From positions 1 to 14,019 of the forward strand of contig JALOMN010000008.1 in assembly GCA_025455445.1 (NCBI GenBank): 14,019 bases of DNA. Direction: 5' to 3'. Both the position numbers and the translations under genes were made by a program. The notes beneath the pieces were generated by a model. That model was given only the letters and a program-made list of their open reading frames with translations. It made no database searches and had not been told where the DNA came from. Position 1 is the stretch's first letter, and the number at the start of each line of letters is the position of its first letter. This stretch comes from Cyclobacteriaceae bacterium (GTDB taxonomy: Bacteria > Bacteroidota > Bacteroidia > Cytophagales > Cyclobacteriaceae). This document shows positions 1-8,965 of the stretch, piece by piece.

Positions 1-537
1 ATACACCTGGTGAGTTGTTTCTCCTGAGTCAATTTTGATTTTATTTTCTCCGTATATCGCAGCTTTAAATTTTTTAGCTTGAATGTTTGTGAGCATCACA
101 TCAGCCTTTCCATAGATTTGTAGTTTGAATTTATCAGCACTTATTGGGTCTTCACAAACGAGTTCTTCTTCACCACGCATTTCAAGCTGTTTTAAATCAC
201 GATAGGTAACATAGGCAGTTACATTGGCATGTTCGTAAATACTTACTTTTGAATTTCCATACTCTTCAGAATCAACTCGTTTGCGTTTGTCTACAATTCT
301 GGCATCGTCCAGGTAAATGCGCAGTTGACTATTGACGACTTCGATATTTATTTTGTCTGAAGAAATTCCGGAGTAATTGATTCGAACGCTTTCTTTATCC
401 CCTTTTATAAGTTGTAAATTAATTTTGGGTGAAACAGACACCTTATTAAAGGGACTGGTATTTTTATTTATCACATTTTGTGAAAGTGCGAACATGGACA
501 AAGTCAATGCCAGGGAAAGGATAAGTAGCTTTTTCAT
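1..537 (-). CDS. Head-GIN domain (DUF2807) exported protein, C-terminus cut by window edge
   Basis: The first 179 codons are visible; the frame is still open at base 1, so the C-terminal part is missing. Residues 1-19 (MKKLLILSLALTLSMFALS) form a Sec signal peptide with a KK n-region and a hydrophobic core, and no lipobox cysteine follows. The mature part begins with a segment like the usual DUF2807 opening (SPFNKVSVSPKINLQLIKGD). It continues into short beta-strand repeats with recurring I-Y-G turns (LQIYGKADVML, AAIYGENKIKI), as expected of the right-handed beta-helix fold of the family. Members are often named 'putative auto-transporter adhesin, head GIN domain', but no autotransporter barrel is visible and the molecular role is unknown. 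Location is inferred to be periplasm or outer surface. It lies 86 bp beyond the second permease gene on the same strand, so it may be read from that transcript or from its own promoter. Family call is fairly secure; function is not. Confidence 0.8.
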   Translation of the reverse strand, partial: MKKLLILSLALTLSMFALSQNVINKNTSPFNKVSVSPKINLQLIKGDKESVRINYSGISSDKINIEVVNSQLRIYLDDARIVDKRKRVDSEEYGNSKVSIYEHANVTAYVTYRDLKQLEMRGEEELVCEDPISADKFKLQIYGKADVMLTNIQAKKFKAAIYGENKIKIDSGETTHQVY

Positions 538-557
538 GGTAAATCATTTTGTATAGA

Positions 558-574
558 TGACAACCAGATTGTCA
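558..574. promoter_or_regulatory. Small perfect dyad upstream of the head-GIN gene
   Basis: TGACAA and TTGTCA form perfect 6-bp arms around a 5-bp centre (CCAGA), about 20 bp before the head-GIN start codon at 537. No T-run follows on either strand, so an operator-like site is more plausible than a terminator. A smaller dyad (CCTA-G-TAGG, 581-589) lies beside it. The 86-bp gap (538-623) shows no exact TAnnTTTG promoter element on the minus strand. Functional meaning is inference only. Confidence 0.25.
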
Positions 575-623
575 ATTACCCCTAGTAGGAATTAAAAAAT
601 ATTATTTCGTCATTAAGTAGCAG

Positions 624-2993
624 CTATTCACTTCTTAAACTTTGCGTTGGGTTGGCCGTAGCAGCCTTAAAGGCCTGGGTACTAACAATCATTAATGCTA
701 ATATTAGCGCACTTAAGCCTGCCAAAGGAAATACCCACCAGATAATCGAAACGCGGTATGGATAACGCTCCAGGTAACCATTTAAGAACCAGTATGCAAT
801 AGGGGTTGAGAACAGAAATCCAAACACTACAAGGCGTGTAAAGTCTTTTGAAATCAGAATGATAAGACTGCTTACAGAAGCACCCAGCACTTTTCTGATA
901 CCCACTTCCTTTGTGCGTTGTTCGGCAGTGAACGCAGCCAATCCAAATAATCCGAGGCAAGTGATAGCAATGGCAAGTGTTGCAAATATTCCTGCAAGCC
1001 TGCTAATCAGGTTAAGGTTGGCAAACTTTTTATCAAAGTCGAAATCAGCAAATCTGAATTCAAATGGATAAGACGGGTTAAGTTTTTTAAATATGGCTTC
1101 CACTTCGTTGATGGAAGCTCGTAAGTCATCTGTCTTATTTAACCTTATAGAAATGGTGCTGGTCCAGCCCGGTTCAAAAATTAACATCATGGCCTCCACC
1201 GGATGATAAGGCGAATCCATGACGATATTTGGAATTACACCAATAATTTCCAACTCACGATCTCCATAAATTATTTTTTGGCCGATAGGTTCGGCCATAT
1301 CCATCATTTCAACAGCTGCTTCATTTACAATTACTGCAGTAGAATCACTTTTATGGTCTCTTGAAAAATCGCGCCCGGCAATCATTTTAATACCCATGGT
1401 TTCAGTGTAATCATAGGCTGTTGCAATGGTAGAAAACGCTACGCGTTGATCACCTGGCATACCTTGCCATTTTACTTCATTGTTAGCAAATATGGCGGTA
1501 ATAGGGCTGTTACTTTTACAAATCGATTTCACAGCATTGCTCTTCAATAACTCTTCGCGGATAGTTTGAAAATTTGTTTCTAGTTCATTATTTGTCCAGA
1601 TCATCATAAGGTTCTCTTTGTCATAACCAATGTCTCTGTTTTTTACATGCATGATTTGTTGATAAATCACAATAGTTCCGATAATCAGAAAAATTGAGAA
1701 ACCGAATTGCAGAGTCACCAGCACTTTGCGTGGGGTACTAACTTCTTTGCCCACTGTTATCTTGCCTTTAAGAACGCTTACAGGCTTGAATGAAGAGAGG
1801 TAAAAGGCAGGATAGCTGCCTGAGAAAATGCCTATTATAATAATAAAGCCGATTGCACCAATCCACAACCATACATTTCCATAATTAATAGCTATGTTTT
1901 TATTAACTAATAAATTATAGGAAGGCAACACTAATTCAACCATGACCATTGCGATTAAAAACGCAATGAATGTGAGCATGACAGATTCACCGATAAATTG
2001 AAATATTAATTCTTTTCTTCGTGAACCTACGCTTTTTCTTATTCCAACTTCGCGCGCCCGGCTTTCACTTCGGGCTGTGGCGAGATTCATAAAATTGATG
2101 CATGCTATCAATAGCACCAGCACTGCAATGGCGCTGAATAGCCGAACATATTCAATTATTCCGCCCGATACTTTTCCATTTTCAAAATTTGAATACAATC
2201 TCCACATGCTCATCGGGTGGAGGAAGAGCTTTGCGGTATTTGCTTTGGGGTTATTATCCTTAATCAGACTGGCAATGCTTTTATTCACATCGGCTTCATT
2301 GGCCCCGGGTTGCAATTCAACGTACATCTGAAAGGAATTATTTTCCCAATTGTTGCGGGAATTACGCACCCAGGTTTGAGTAGCTTCGAAATACGCAAAA
2401 GGTAATATGTAATCAAATGAAGCAAAGGATGATTGGCGTGGAATATCTTTAATCACTCCGGTCACTTTTAATTCTTTTCCATTGTCAACTTTTATTAGTT
2501 GATTAATCGGATCTGAATTATCAAAAAGTATTTTGGCTAGCTTCTCAGTGATAACAATGGAGGTAGGTTCGGTTAATGCAGTGTTGGGGTCGCCCTTAAG
2601 CATTTTAAAACTGAACATTTTAAAAAAGTCTTCAGTAGCAGCGAGGCCGATTTTATTAATTCTTTTATCACCAACCTGCAGCATGTTGCCTTCGCCCCAG
2701 TTAGTCATTACAAGATGTTTCACCTGGCTGCTGGTATTTTTCACTGTTTCTGATAATGGGTAGGGCATTGAATTACTGGTGCCAACGCCTTGTGCCCACT
2801 GCTGGCTTTGATATAACTTGTAAATTCGATCGTAGTTAGCGTGAAATTTATCGTATGCATATTCGTCAGCCACCCATAACATAATCAGAATACTGCTGGC
2901 GATTCCGATAGCCAGCCCTGCGATGTTGATAAAAGAATAAACAGAGTTCTTGAGTAAATTTCTAAACGCGATTTTTAAGTAATTTCTAAACAT
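624..2993 (-). CDS. FtsX/MacB-type ABC transporter permease (789 aa)
   Basis: Inner-membrane permease of the MacB/FtsX (type VII ABC) superfamily in the long two-FtsX-domain form common in Bacteroidota. In order: a basic N-terminus (FRNYLKIAFRNLLKN) and first membrane helix at about 20-42; a MacB periplasmic core domain at about 50-270; an FtsX domain at about 283-410, with helices near 283-305, 335-357 and 373-392 and the cytoplasmic coupling motif REVGIRKSVGS (314-324); a further helix near 427-447; a second periplasmic domain; and a C-terminal FtsX domain with KEVGIRKVLGA (695-705) ending NPTQSLRSE. The conserved GSYPAFYLSSF (392-402) is intact. Family members couple cytoplasmic ATP hydrolysis to periplasmic work such as lipoprotein, peptide or antibiotic movement; the substrate here is unknown. 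It starts 24 bp after the stop of the paralogous 808-aa permease, so the two are probably co-transcribed. No ATPase gene is in view. Confidence 0.92.
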   Translation of the reverse strand: MFRNYLKIAFRNLLKNSVYSFINIAGLAIGIASSILIMLWVADEYAYDKFHANYDRIYKLYQSQQWAQGVGTSNSMPYPLSETVKNTSSQVKHLVMTNWGEGNMLQVGDKRINKIGLAATEDFFKMFSFKMLKGDPNTALTEPTSIVITEKLAKILFDNSDPINQLIKVDNGKELKVTGVIKDIPRQSSFASFDYILPFAYFEATQTWVRNSRNNWENNSFQMYVELQPGANEADVNKSIASLIKDNNPKANTAKLFLHPMSMWRLYSNFENGKVSGGIIEYVRLFSAIAVLVLLIACINFMNLATARSESRAREVGIRKSVGSRRKELIFQFIGESVMLTFIAFLIAMVMVELVLPSYNLLVNKNIAINYGNVWLWIGAIGFIIIIGIFSGSYPAFYLSSFKPVSVLKGKITVGKEVSTPRKVLVTLQFGFSIFLIIGTIVIYQQIMHVKNRDIGYDKENLMMIWTNNELETNFQTIREELLKSNAVKSICKSNSPITAIFANNEVKWQGMPGDQRVAFSTIATAYDYTETMGIKMIAGRDFSRDHKSDSTAVIVNEAAVEMMDMAEPIGQKIIYGDRELEIIGVIPNIVMDSPYHPVEAMMLIFEPGWTSTISIRLNKTDDLRASINEVEAIFKKLNPSYPFEFRFADFDFDKKFANLNLISRLAGIFATLAIAITCLGLFGLAAFTAEQRTKEVGIRKVLGASVSSLIILISKDFTRLVVFGFLFSTPIAYWFLNGYLERYPYRVSIIWWVFPLAGLSALILALMIVSTQAFKAATANPTQSLRSE

Positions 2994-3017
2994 AAGCTGA
3001 CTTGATTAGTAGTAAGA

Positions 3018-5444
3018 TTATTCAGTACGTAATGAGTTAACCGGATTTATGGATGCAGCCCTGAAAGATTCAAAGCTGACGGTGAGCAATGCAATTATCA
3101 AAGAGGCAAAGCCTGCGTAAATAAATATCCAGATGGAAAGCGAAATGTGATAAGCAAAACCAGCTAACCATTCATTCATGGCATACCATGCCAAAGGCAC
3201 AGAAATTAAAAATGCGATAACCACCAATCGAATAAATTCCTGTGACATCATCCTTACTATTTGGCTTACACTGGCGCCCATTACTTTCCGCACTCCTATT
3301 TCTTTAAACCTTCTTTCGGCCATATAAGTACTTAAACCATATAAACCCATGGAGCAGATAATCATTGCTATGACGGTAAAACTTGTGATGATGTCAGACA
3401 CTTTTTTGTCTTCATTATATTGTCGCTCAATGGTTTCATCAAGAAACGAATATTCAAATGGAGTATCTGTTACCAGGCTCTTCCAGATTTGGCTTATTGT
3501 TTTAGTTGTTTCAGCAAAGTCAGTAGTATGCAGACCGGCAATCAGATAGGGGAATTGACGATTTTCTGTTGCCACTTCAAAAATGGTAGGTGAGATAGCA
3601 TCTTTTAAAGAAGTCTGATGGTAGTCTTCCATCACACCAATTACCTGGAAGGTATATTTTACTCCATGCCAATCAAAGTATAAGGGTTGACCAATAATCT
3701 GGTCTGGTTCAAAACCAAGTTTTGTAGCCGAAGCTCTGTTGATAATAATATTGGTTTTATTTTCTGCTTGTGGATTTTCTGAAAAATATCGTCCCGCAAT
3801 TAATTTAATTCCTAACAGTTCAAGATATCCCGCATCAACTAAATTTCTTCTATGCATTACAGCCTTCTCCATATTTCCACCTTCGCTATAGTAATTCATG
3901 TCACTATAGATTGGTGTGCCCGGAATGTAGTCTGTTCCTGAAACTCGCTCGATAGCGCTATTAGATTCTAAAAGTTTTTTCAATGACAAGTATTGCTCTT
4001 GTGCATTTTGTGTGCGCAAGGGTAATACAATTTTTGCTGTTGCGTTAAAACCCAAATCCTGTTCTTGCATGAATTTTAGTTGCTTTGAAATCACAATCAT
4101 TCCGCAGACCAGCGTAATGGCAATCATGAATTGAAAAATTACAAGTCCTTGTCGCAACCAACCGGATGTTCCGCTTAAATTGAATTTCCCTTTTAGCACT
4201 TGAGCTGGCTGAAAGGATGATAAATAAAATGCAGGATAGCTGCCTGCTATTAAACCTGTGAGGATGGTAATCGAAATCAAAGCTAAAATAAAGTACTCGA
4301 TGTTTTCGGCTCCGAATGAGATTGTCTTTCCGGTGACTTCGTTAAAGAATGGAAGACTAAGTTGTAGAATGGCAATGCTTACTAAGATAGCCAGTATGAC
4401 AATCACCATGGCCTCGCCTAAAATCTGACTCACCAGCGAACTTCGATATGCGCCCATTACTTTTCGGATGCCAATTTCAGAAGCGCGTTTAGTGGCTTTG
4501 GCGGTGGAGAGATTCATAAAATTGATACAGGCGATCAATAATATGAAAAATGCTATAGAAGCAATCACATAGATATATCTAATGCGCGGACTGCGACCAA
4601 AATCTGATTTCAGGTAGATGTCTTTTACGGGCTCAAGTGCCAGAGTCTTTTTCATTCCCATCGCCTTCATGCCTTCGCCTCCATGCTTAACCAGTATATC
4701 GTTCATCTTTTTTTCTACTTCTTGCTTATTATGTCCGGGCGTAAGTTTTACATATGAAGGAACGAAATTCTGTCCTGCCCATTCATTTGCAGTGTTATCC
4801 ATCCTCATGTATTCAGCCCATCCGGAGCTTTGCCACGATATGAAGAAATTCGCTTTGAGATGACTTCTCGTATTTTCTTTAAATACACCTGTGATCTTAA
4901 AATTAGCCTCAGGTCCTCCCTGGTTTATAATGATACTTTTATCGAGCGCGGATTCATTTCCAAATAACTTGGCTGCCAGCTTTTCAGAAATTACTACTGT
5001 ATTTGGTTGAGTGAGCGCTTTGCCTGGATTGCCTGCAATAAACTCATAGGTCAACACATCAAAAAGTGTTGAATCTGTAAGTAAGCCATTGGATTCATAA
5101 AAACTATTTTCTTCATACTTAATTAAGTTATGCGATAATCCTGGAGGATTTAATGCACGTGCTGCAGATTCTACTTCAATTAATTCTTCCATGAGCGAGG
5201 GTGCAATAGGAGGTGAGGAACTTCCTTGTTTATCAATCCCCTTTTCAGATTCAAATTGGGTAGTGATGCGATAAATGTTTTCAAGATTTTTGTGATGCTT
5301 GTCATAACTCATTTCATCTTGTATATAAAGTGAAAGAAGCAGACAGCATGCTACACCCAATGCAAGACCGAAGATGTTGATAAAAGTATACACCTTATTG
5401 CGAGCCAGATTACGCAAGGCAATCTTCACATAACTTTGCAGCAT
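3018..5444 (-). CDS. FtsX/MacB-type ABC transporter permease (808 aa)
   Basis: Paralogue of the next gene in its transcription direction: both start with the pattern M-x2-Y-x-KIA-x-RNL and share the domain order helix, MacB periplasmic core, FtsX, periplasmic domain, FtsX. Visible marks are the first helix at about 20-41; DEMSYDKHHKNLENIYRI (43-60), matching DEYAYDKFHANYDRIYKL in the other copy; ASEIGIRKVMGA (321-332); GSYPAFYLSSF (401-411); a second coupling motif KEIGVRKVMGA (714-724); and the C-terminal end NPVNSLRTE. The copies are clearly diverged, so the duplication is old. It is first in the presumed two-permease transcript, with 122 bp separating it from the kup gene upstream. A hairpin-forming dyad ends 7 bp before its start codon. 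The ATPase partner must be encoded elsewhere, as is common for such permeases. Transported substrate unknown. Confidence 0.92.
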   Translation of the reverse strand: MLQSYVKIALRNLARNKVYTFINIFGLALGVACCLLLSLYIQDEMSYDKHHKNLENIYRITTQFESEKGIDKQGSSSPPIAPSLMEELIEVESAARALNPPGLSHNLIKYEENSFYESNGLLTDSTLFDVLTYEFIAGNPGKALTQPNTVVISEKLAAKLFGNESALDKSIIINQGGPEANFKITGVFKENTRSHLKANFFISWQSSGWAEYMRMDNTANEWAGQNFVPSYVKLTPGHNKQEVEKKMNDILVKHGGEGMKAMGMKKTLALEPVKDIYLKSDFGRSPRIRYIYVIASIAFFILLIACINFMNLSTAKATKRASEIGIRKVMGAYRSSLVSQILGEAMVIVILAILVSIAILQLSLPFFNEVTGKTISFGAENIEYFILALISITILTGLIAGSYPAFYLSSFQPAQVLKGKFNLSGTSGWLRQGLVIFQFMIAITLVCGMIVISKQLKFMQEQDLGFNATAKIVLPLRTQNAQEQYLSLKKLLESNSAIERVSGTDYIPGTPIYSDMNYYSEGGNMEKAVMHRRNLVDAGYLELLGIKLIAGRYFSENPQAENKTNIIINRASATKLGFEPDQIIGQPLYFDWHGVKYTFQVIGVMEDYHQTSLKDAISPTIFEVATENRQFPYLIAGLHTTDFAETTKTISQIWKSLVTDTPFEYSFLDETIERQYNEDKKVSDIITSFTVIAMIICSMGLYGLSTYMAERRFKEIGVRKVMGASVSQIVRMMSQEFIRLVVIAFLISVPLAWYAMNEWLAGFAYHISLSIWIFIYAGFASLIIALLTVSFESFRAASINPVNSLRTE

Positions 5445-5450
5445 AGTATC

Positions 5451-5476
5451 GAATTTGGAACGGTGTATTCCAATTC
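5451..5476 (-). promoter_or_regulatory. Hairpin/dyad directly before the permease start codon
   Basis: On the minus strand the arms GAATTGGAA and TTCCAAATTC flank a 7-nt centre (TACACCG). They pair over 9 bp with one bulged base. The 3' arm ends 6 nt before the ATG at 5444, so in mRNA the structure would sit in the ribosome entry region. It could equally be a DNA operator. The rest of the 5445-5566 gap shows no exact TAnnTTTG element; ATTGG recurs three times within about 30 bp, without a clear role. Confidence 0.4.
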
Positions 5477-5522
5477 AATGCCAATAAGAAATCAGCCAAT
5501 TAAGCTTCTATTGCAGATATTT

Positions 5523-5552
5523 AAAAATAGTGGCGGTCACTTCTGAACGACC
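5523..5552 (-). terminator. Possible rho-independent terminator after kup
   Basis: On the minus strand, 15 nt past the kup stop codon, GGTCGTT and AGTGACC (5552 to 5535) pair around a CAGA loop: five Watson-Crick pairs including the closing T-A, plus two G-T pairs. Seven bases later come five T residues (5527-5523). The distance between stem and T-run is longer than ideal, so this is a weak candidate; its place between kup and the permeases supports it. Confidence 0.4.
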
Positions 5553-5566
5553 CTGTCCGATATCGC

Positions 5567-7564
5567 TCAGTTCATATTATGATATCGCAGTTCTTTTTCA
5601 CGCTCGCTCTCTTCTTTCTCGCGCTTGATTCGCACTTTGGCAGGGGGCCCTACCATAATAGGCACGCGCTCCACTTCCACATTGGCAAGTTCAAGTCCGT
5701 ACATTTCTTCGGTAGATAAACTATGCTTTTTAATGAATCTGTATCCTTGAATGATAAGATTATCGAAGGTAGAAATTTCGCTATCTACTGATGCGAGTGA
5801 ATGCAGAATTACGAACTTAAAATCTGAGGGCATGCTATGTCGCTGCAGCGAATCATAATGACTGATAAGATCAATCTCGGCTGATTCAGCCATGTCGTGA
5901 AGTATCTTGTTGAAGAGAAGGTTTACACGATGGTCCGATTTAAATCCAAGTTTGATTCTGATAAAGAAACACTTTTTAGGAATAATTGTATCTACTGAAT
6001 ACTTGGAGGTATAAGGACTATCCACCGTATCGACATGCACAAACCAGTATACATCGGCACGCTTCGGTCGTTTTTTAAAAATCGAATAAATAATATTTGA
6101 ATCGATATATCGCTTGCTGTTGGCCACAGCCATATACACCAGGTTGGTTGCTTCTTTTGGCACACTGTTATCTGCCTGTAAATCCTGAATCAGTTGTACA
6201 TAATGTTTTAAGTCAACAAATTCCGTATGCCTGTCGCGCAAACCCCTGGCTTTATAGAGTATAAACATCATTAAGAAAAACAAGCCGGCAATACTGAATG
6301 AAAACCAACCACCATGACTAAACTTGCTGAGATTTGAGGTGAGAAAAGCTCCTTCAATCGAAAAGAAAACGAGCGCAAGAATGGAAGAGCGGATTCGCGA
6401 TTTTTTAGAAGTTGTAAAATAATAGACCAGCAGTGAGGTGGTCATAAGCATATCAAATGTGATGGCCAAACCGTAAGCACCTTCCATGGCACTGGATTCT
6501 TGAAAGAAAAGGACCACCATGATGCACCCAATCATTAGAATCCAGTTGATGGATGGAATATAGATTTGTCCCATCAGCTGACTTGGATAGCGCACCAGTG
6601 TGGCAGGCCAGAGCTTCAGTTTCATAGCTTCGTTTACCAGCGTGAATGTGCCTGATATCAAGGCCTGGCTGGCAATGATGGTGGCCATCGTGGCGATGAT
6701 GACTCCGAGAAAAAGTATTTGCTCAGGTATCATTTCAAAGAAGGGTATCGCACCTTCTAATTTGGTTCCTTCACGTTCCAGTAACCAGGCTCCCTGGCCG
6801 AAATAACTTAGCAGCAAACAAAATTTGACAAATACCCAGCCTGCGCGAATGTTTTGTTTTCCGCAGTGACCTAAGTCTGAATAAAGAGCTTCTGCTCCTG
6901 TAGTGCACAGAAATACAGCACCCAAAATCCAGAATCCACCCGGATACTTAACTAAGAGATTAAATGCATAAACAGGATTTATTGCTTTCAGTATCGATAA
7001 ATGTTGTGCCAGGTGATAAGCACCAATTACACCAATGAATAAAAACCAGATAAGCATTACCGGGCCAAACGTGCGCCCTACAATCACACTACCGAATTGC
7101 TGAAAAATAAATAAAACGAGTAAAATGACGATCACGATTGATATCACGGTTTGTTGTGTGATATCCGGATTGAAGGTGCGCAATCCTTCAATGGCAGAGG
7201 TTACACTGATGGCGGGTGTGATAAATCCATCAGCAATGAGTGTGCAACAACCGATAATGGCCGGAAAAATTACCCAACCTGCTTTATACCTTCTTACCAG
7301 CGCATAGAGCGCGAATATTCCACCTTCACCTTTGTTATCTGCGCTTAACGCGAGGTACACATACTTTATAGTGGTGATGAGTGTGAGCGTCCAGAATACA
7401 CAGGATAGACCACCTAGAATAAGTTCTTCTGTAATTTCATGGCTGCCTACAATAAATCGTAAGGTATATATAGGCGAGGTGCCGATGTCTCCATAAATTA
7501 TACCCATCGCCACCAGCACACCGGCTGCTGAAATCTTTTGATATCGGGAGTCTTTGGTATCCAT
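5567..7564 (-). CDS. kup: Kup-family potassium uptake protein
   Basis: Low-affinity K+ uptake permease of the KUP/HAK/KT family, probably a K+/H+ symporter in the inner membrane. Family signatures are all present: GIIYGDIGTSPIYT (21-34), ADNKGEGGIFAL (75-86), ADGFITPAISVTSAIEGL (111-128), GAEALYSDLGH (223-233), SYFGQGAWLL (253-262) and GQIYIPSINW (332-341). The first 440 residues give about 12 membrane helices. Residues from about 440 to 665 form the cytoplasmic C-terminal domain, ending in a strongly charged K/R/E-rich tail. At 665 aa it is slightly longer than E. coli Kup (622 aa) and appears complete. One small deviation: the usual GDG before the ITPAIS motif is ADG here, with the aspartate (D112) kept. 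The start codon lies 8 bp after the stop of the NADH dehydrogenase gene, implying one transcript and linking K+ uptake to the respiratory chain in expression. Confidence 0.96.
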   Translation of the reverse strand: MDTKDSRYQKISAAGVLVAMGIIYGDIGTSPIYTLRFIVGSHEITEELILGGLSCVFWTLTLITTIKYVYLALSADNKGEGGIFALYALVRRYKAGWVIFPAIIGCCTLIADGFITPAISVTSAIEGLRTFNPDITQQTVISIVIVILLVLFIFQQFGSVIVGRTFGPVMLIWFLFIGVIGAYHLAQHLSILKAINPVYAFNLLVKYPGGFWILGAVFLCTTGAEALYSDLGHCGKQNIRAGWVFVKFCLLLSYFGQGAWLLEREGTKLEGAIPFFEMIPEQILFLGVIIATMATIIASQALISGTFTLVNEAMKLKLWPATLVRYPSQLMGQIYIPSINWILMIGCIMVVLFFQESSAMEGAYGLAITFDMLMTTSLLVYYFTTSKKSRIRSSILALVFFSIEGAFLTSNLSKFSHGGWFSFSIAGLFFLMMFILYKARGLRDRHTEFVDLKHYVQLIQDLQADNSVPKEATNLVYMAVANSKRYIDSNIIYSIFKKRPKRADVYWFVHVDTVDSPYTSKYSVDTIIPKKCFFIRIKLGFKSDHRVNLLFNKILHDMAESAEIDLISHYDSLQRHSMPSDFKFVILHSLASVDSEISTFDNLIIQGYRFIKKHSLSTEEMYGLELANVEVERVPIMVGPPAKVRIKREKEESEREKELRYHNMN

Positions 7565-7572
7565 ATCTGAAG

Positions 7573-8895
7573 TTAATGTTTCACTTCCTCCTGCAAAATT
7601 TTTTCTTCATTGCGGCCAATGATGAGGCGATTGCTCCGGTCGTACGAAAAGTAATTCCACATCCAGCTGAAAAAGGTAAACACTTTATTTCTAAATCCAA
7701 CTATTGACATAAGATGCACAAACATCCATACATACCATGCGAAGAATCCCTGAAACCTTACCTTACCCATGTCTACAACTGCCTTATGTCTTCCAATGGT
7801 AGCCATCGAGCCCTTATCAAAATAGCGAAATGGTGTGAGCGGTTTTTTGTGAATGATATTGCTTATGTTCTTAGCCACCAGTCTGCCTTGTTGCTGGGCG
7901 GGAGGTGCCATTTGAGGGTGACCTTTCGGAAACTTACTATCACCCTCCATAAGCGCTACATCACCGATGGCAAAAATATTTTCATAGCCTTTCACCCGGT
8001 TATATTCATCCACAGCAATTCGATTACCGCGTGATATTGCTTCCTGTTTTAAACCTCCCACAGGATTACCGGTTACACCTGCTGCCCAGATAAGCGAACG
8101 AGAAATTAATTTTTCACCAGTACTGAGGATAACCTCATAACCATCATATGATTTCACCGCGGTATTCAGATGAACCTTAACCCCCATTTCAGTGAGGAAT
8201 TCAAGCGCTTTTTTGCCTGCTTGTTCTGACATGCCATTGAGCAATCGCGGAGATGCTTCAACCAGGTTAATATCCATCTGTTGCATATCGAGTTCTTTAT
8301 AGTCTTTTGGAAAGACATTTTTTTTCAACTCCGTGAGTGCACCCGCCAACTCCACGCCTGTGGGTCCTCCGCCTACAATAACGAAGTCCATCAGGCTATT
8401 CATTACCTCCTGGTCTCCGGTAAGCAGCGCATATTCCAGTTGCCGTATAATTTTATTCCGCAGTTTGGTAGCATCTACTATGGTTTTCATAGAAGATGAA
8501 TACTTTTCCACGTCTTTCATTCCATAGAAATTGGTAACTGCACCACTGGCAATAACCAGGTAGTCGTATTTTACACCACCGATGGAGGTTTCGATATAGT
8601 TTTCTTCAGGTTTGATATTAATTACCTCACCCAAACGAAAATAGAAGTCATTTTGCGCACCAAATAGTCTGCGGAAAGGGGCAACTATCGAATTTGTTTC
8701 AAGACCTGAAGTGGCTACCTGATAGAGTAATGGCTGAAAGGTATGGTGATTATACTTGTCGAAAAGAACGACCTGCGCTTTCAGGTTCTTTAAGTTCTTA
8801 ACAACTTCTAACCCGCCAAATCCTCCTCCGATTACGATAATTCTAGGTTTGCCCAGGTCGGCAATACGCGTGCGCGTGGTAATTAATTTGGGCAT
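7573..8895 (-). CDS. ndh: Type II NADH:quinone oxidoreductase (NDH-2)
   Basis: Single-subunit, non-proton-pumping flavoprotein that moves electrons from NADH to the quinone pool on the cytoplasmic face of the inner membrane. Two dinucleotide-binding folds are visible: the FAD site IIVIGGGFGGLEV (19-31) and the NAD(P)H site DFVIVGGGPTGVELAGAL (170-187). Further marks are DYLVIASGA (111-119), the FAD-contacting IFAIGDVA (307-314), and PPAQQQGRLVAKNI (331-344) at the quinone-site position. The C-terminal stretch of about 378-415, rich in F and W (FFAWYVWMFVHLMSIVGF), is the membrane-anchoring part that separates NDH-2 from soluble relatives. Length (440 aa) is normal. The chosen start puts the FAD motif about 20 residues in, as expected. 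It is first in the ndh-kup pair and divergent from the lipoprotein gene across 138 bp. A related quinone reductase of the same fold cannot be fully excluded. Confidence 0.93.
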   Translation of the reverse strand: MPKLITTRTRIADLGKPRIIVIGGGFGGLEVVKNLKNLKAQVVLFDKYNHHTFQPLLYQVATSGLETNSIVAPFRRLFGAQNDFYFRLGEVINIKPEENYIETSIGGVKYDYLVIASGAVTNFYGMKDVEKYSSSMKTIVDATKLRNKIIRQLEYALLTGDQEVMNSLMDFVIVGGGPTGVELAGALTELKKNVFPKDYKELDMQQMDINLVEASPRLLNGMSEQAGKKALEFLTEMGVKVHLNTAVKSYDGYEVILSTGEKLISRSLIWAAGVTGNPVGGLKQEAISRGNRIAVDEYNRVKGYENIFAIGDVALMEGDSKFPKGHPQMAPPAQQQGRLVAKNISNIIHKKPLTPFRYFDKGSMATIGRHKAVVDMGKVRFQGFFAWYVWMFVHLMSIVGFRNKVFTFFSWMWNYFSYDRSNRLIIGRNEEKILQEEVKH

Positions 8896-8965
8896 TTAAA
8901 GAGAATTTTTGCTTAAAACGGTCGCAATTTACAGGTTGTCGAAAGATTAAAAGAGTATTAAAATA

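Noticed and set aside
5477..5520. Repeated ATTGG motifs as a tandem operator
   Set aside because: Three copies at uneven spacing (15 and about 11 bp) in AT-rich sequence are compatible with chance.
7714..8034. A 106-codon open frame on the plus strand inside the ndh gene
   Set aside because: It is antisense to a well-supported enzyme, has no recognisable domain or start signal, and is Cys/His/Ser-rich in the way of a shadow frame.
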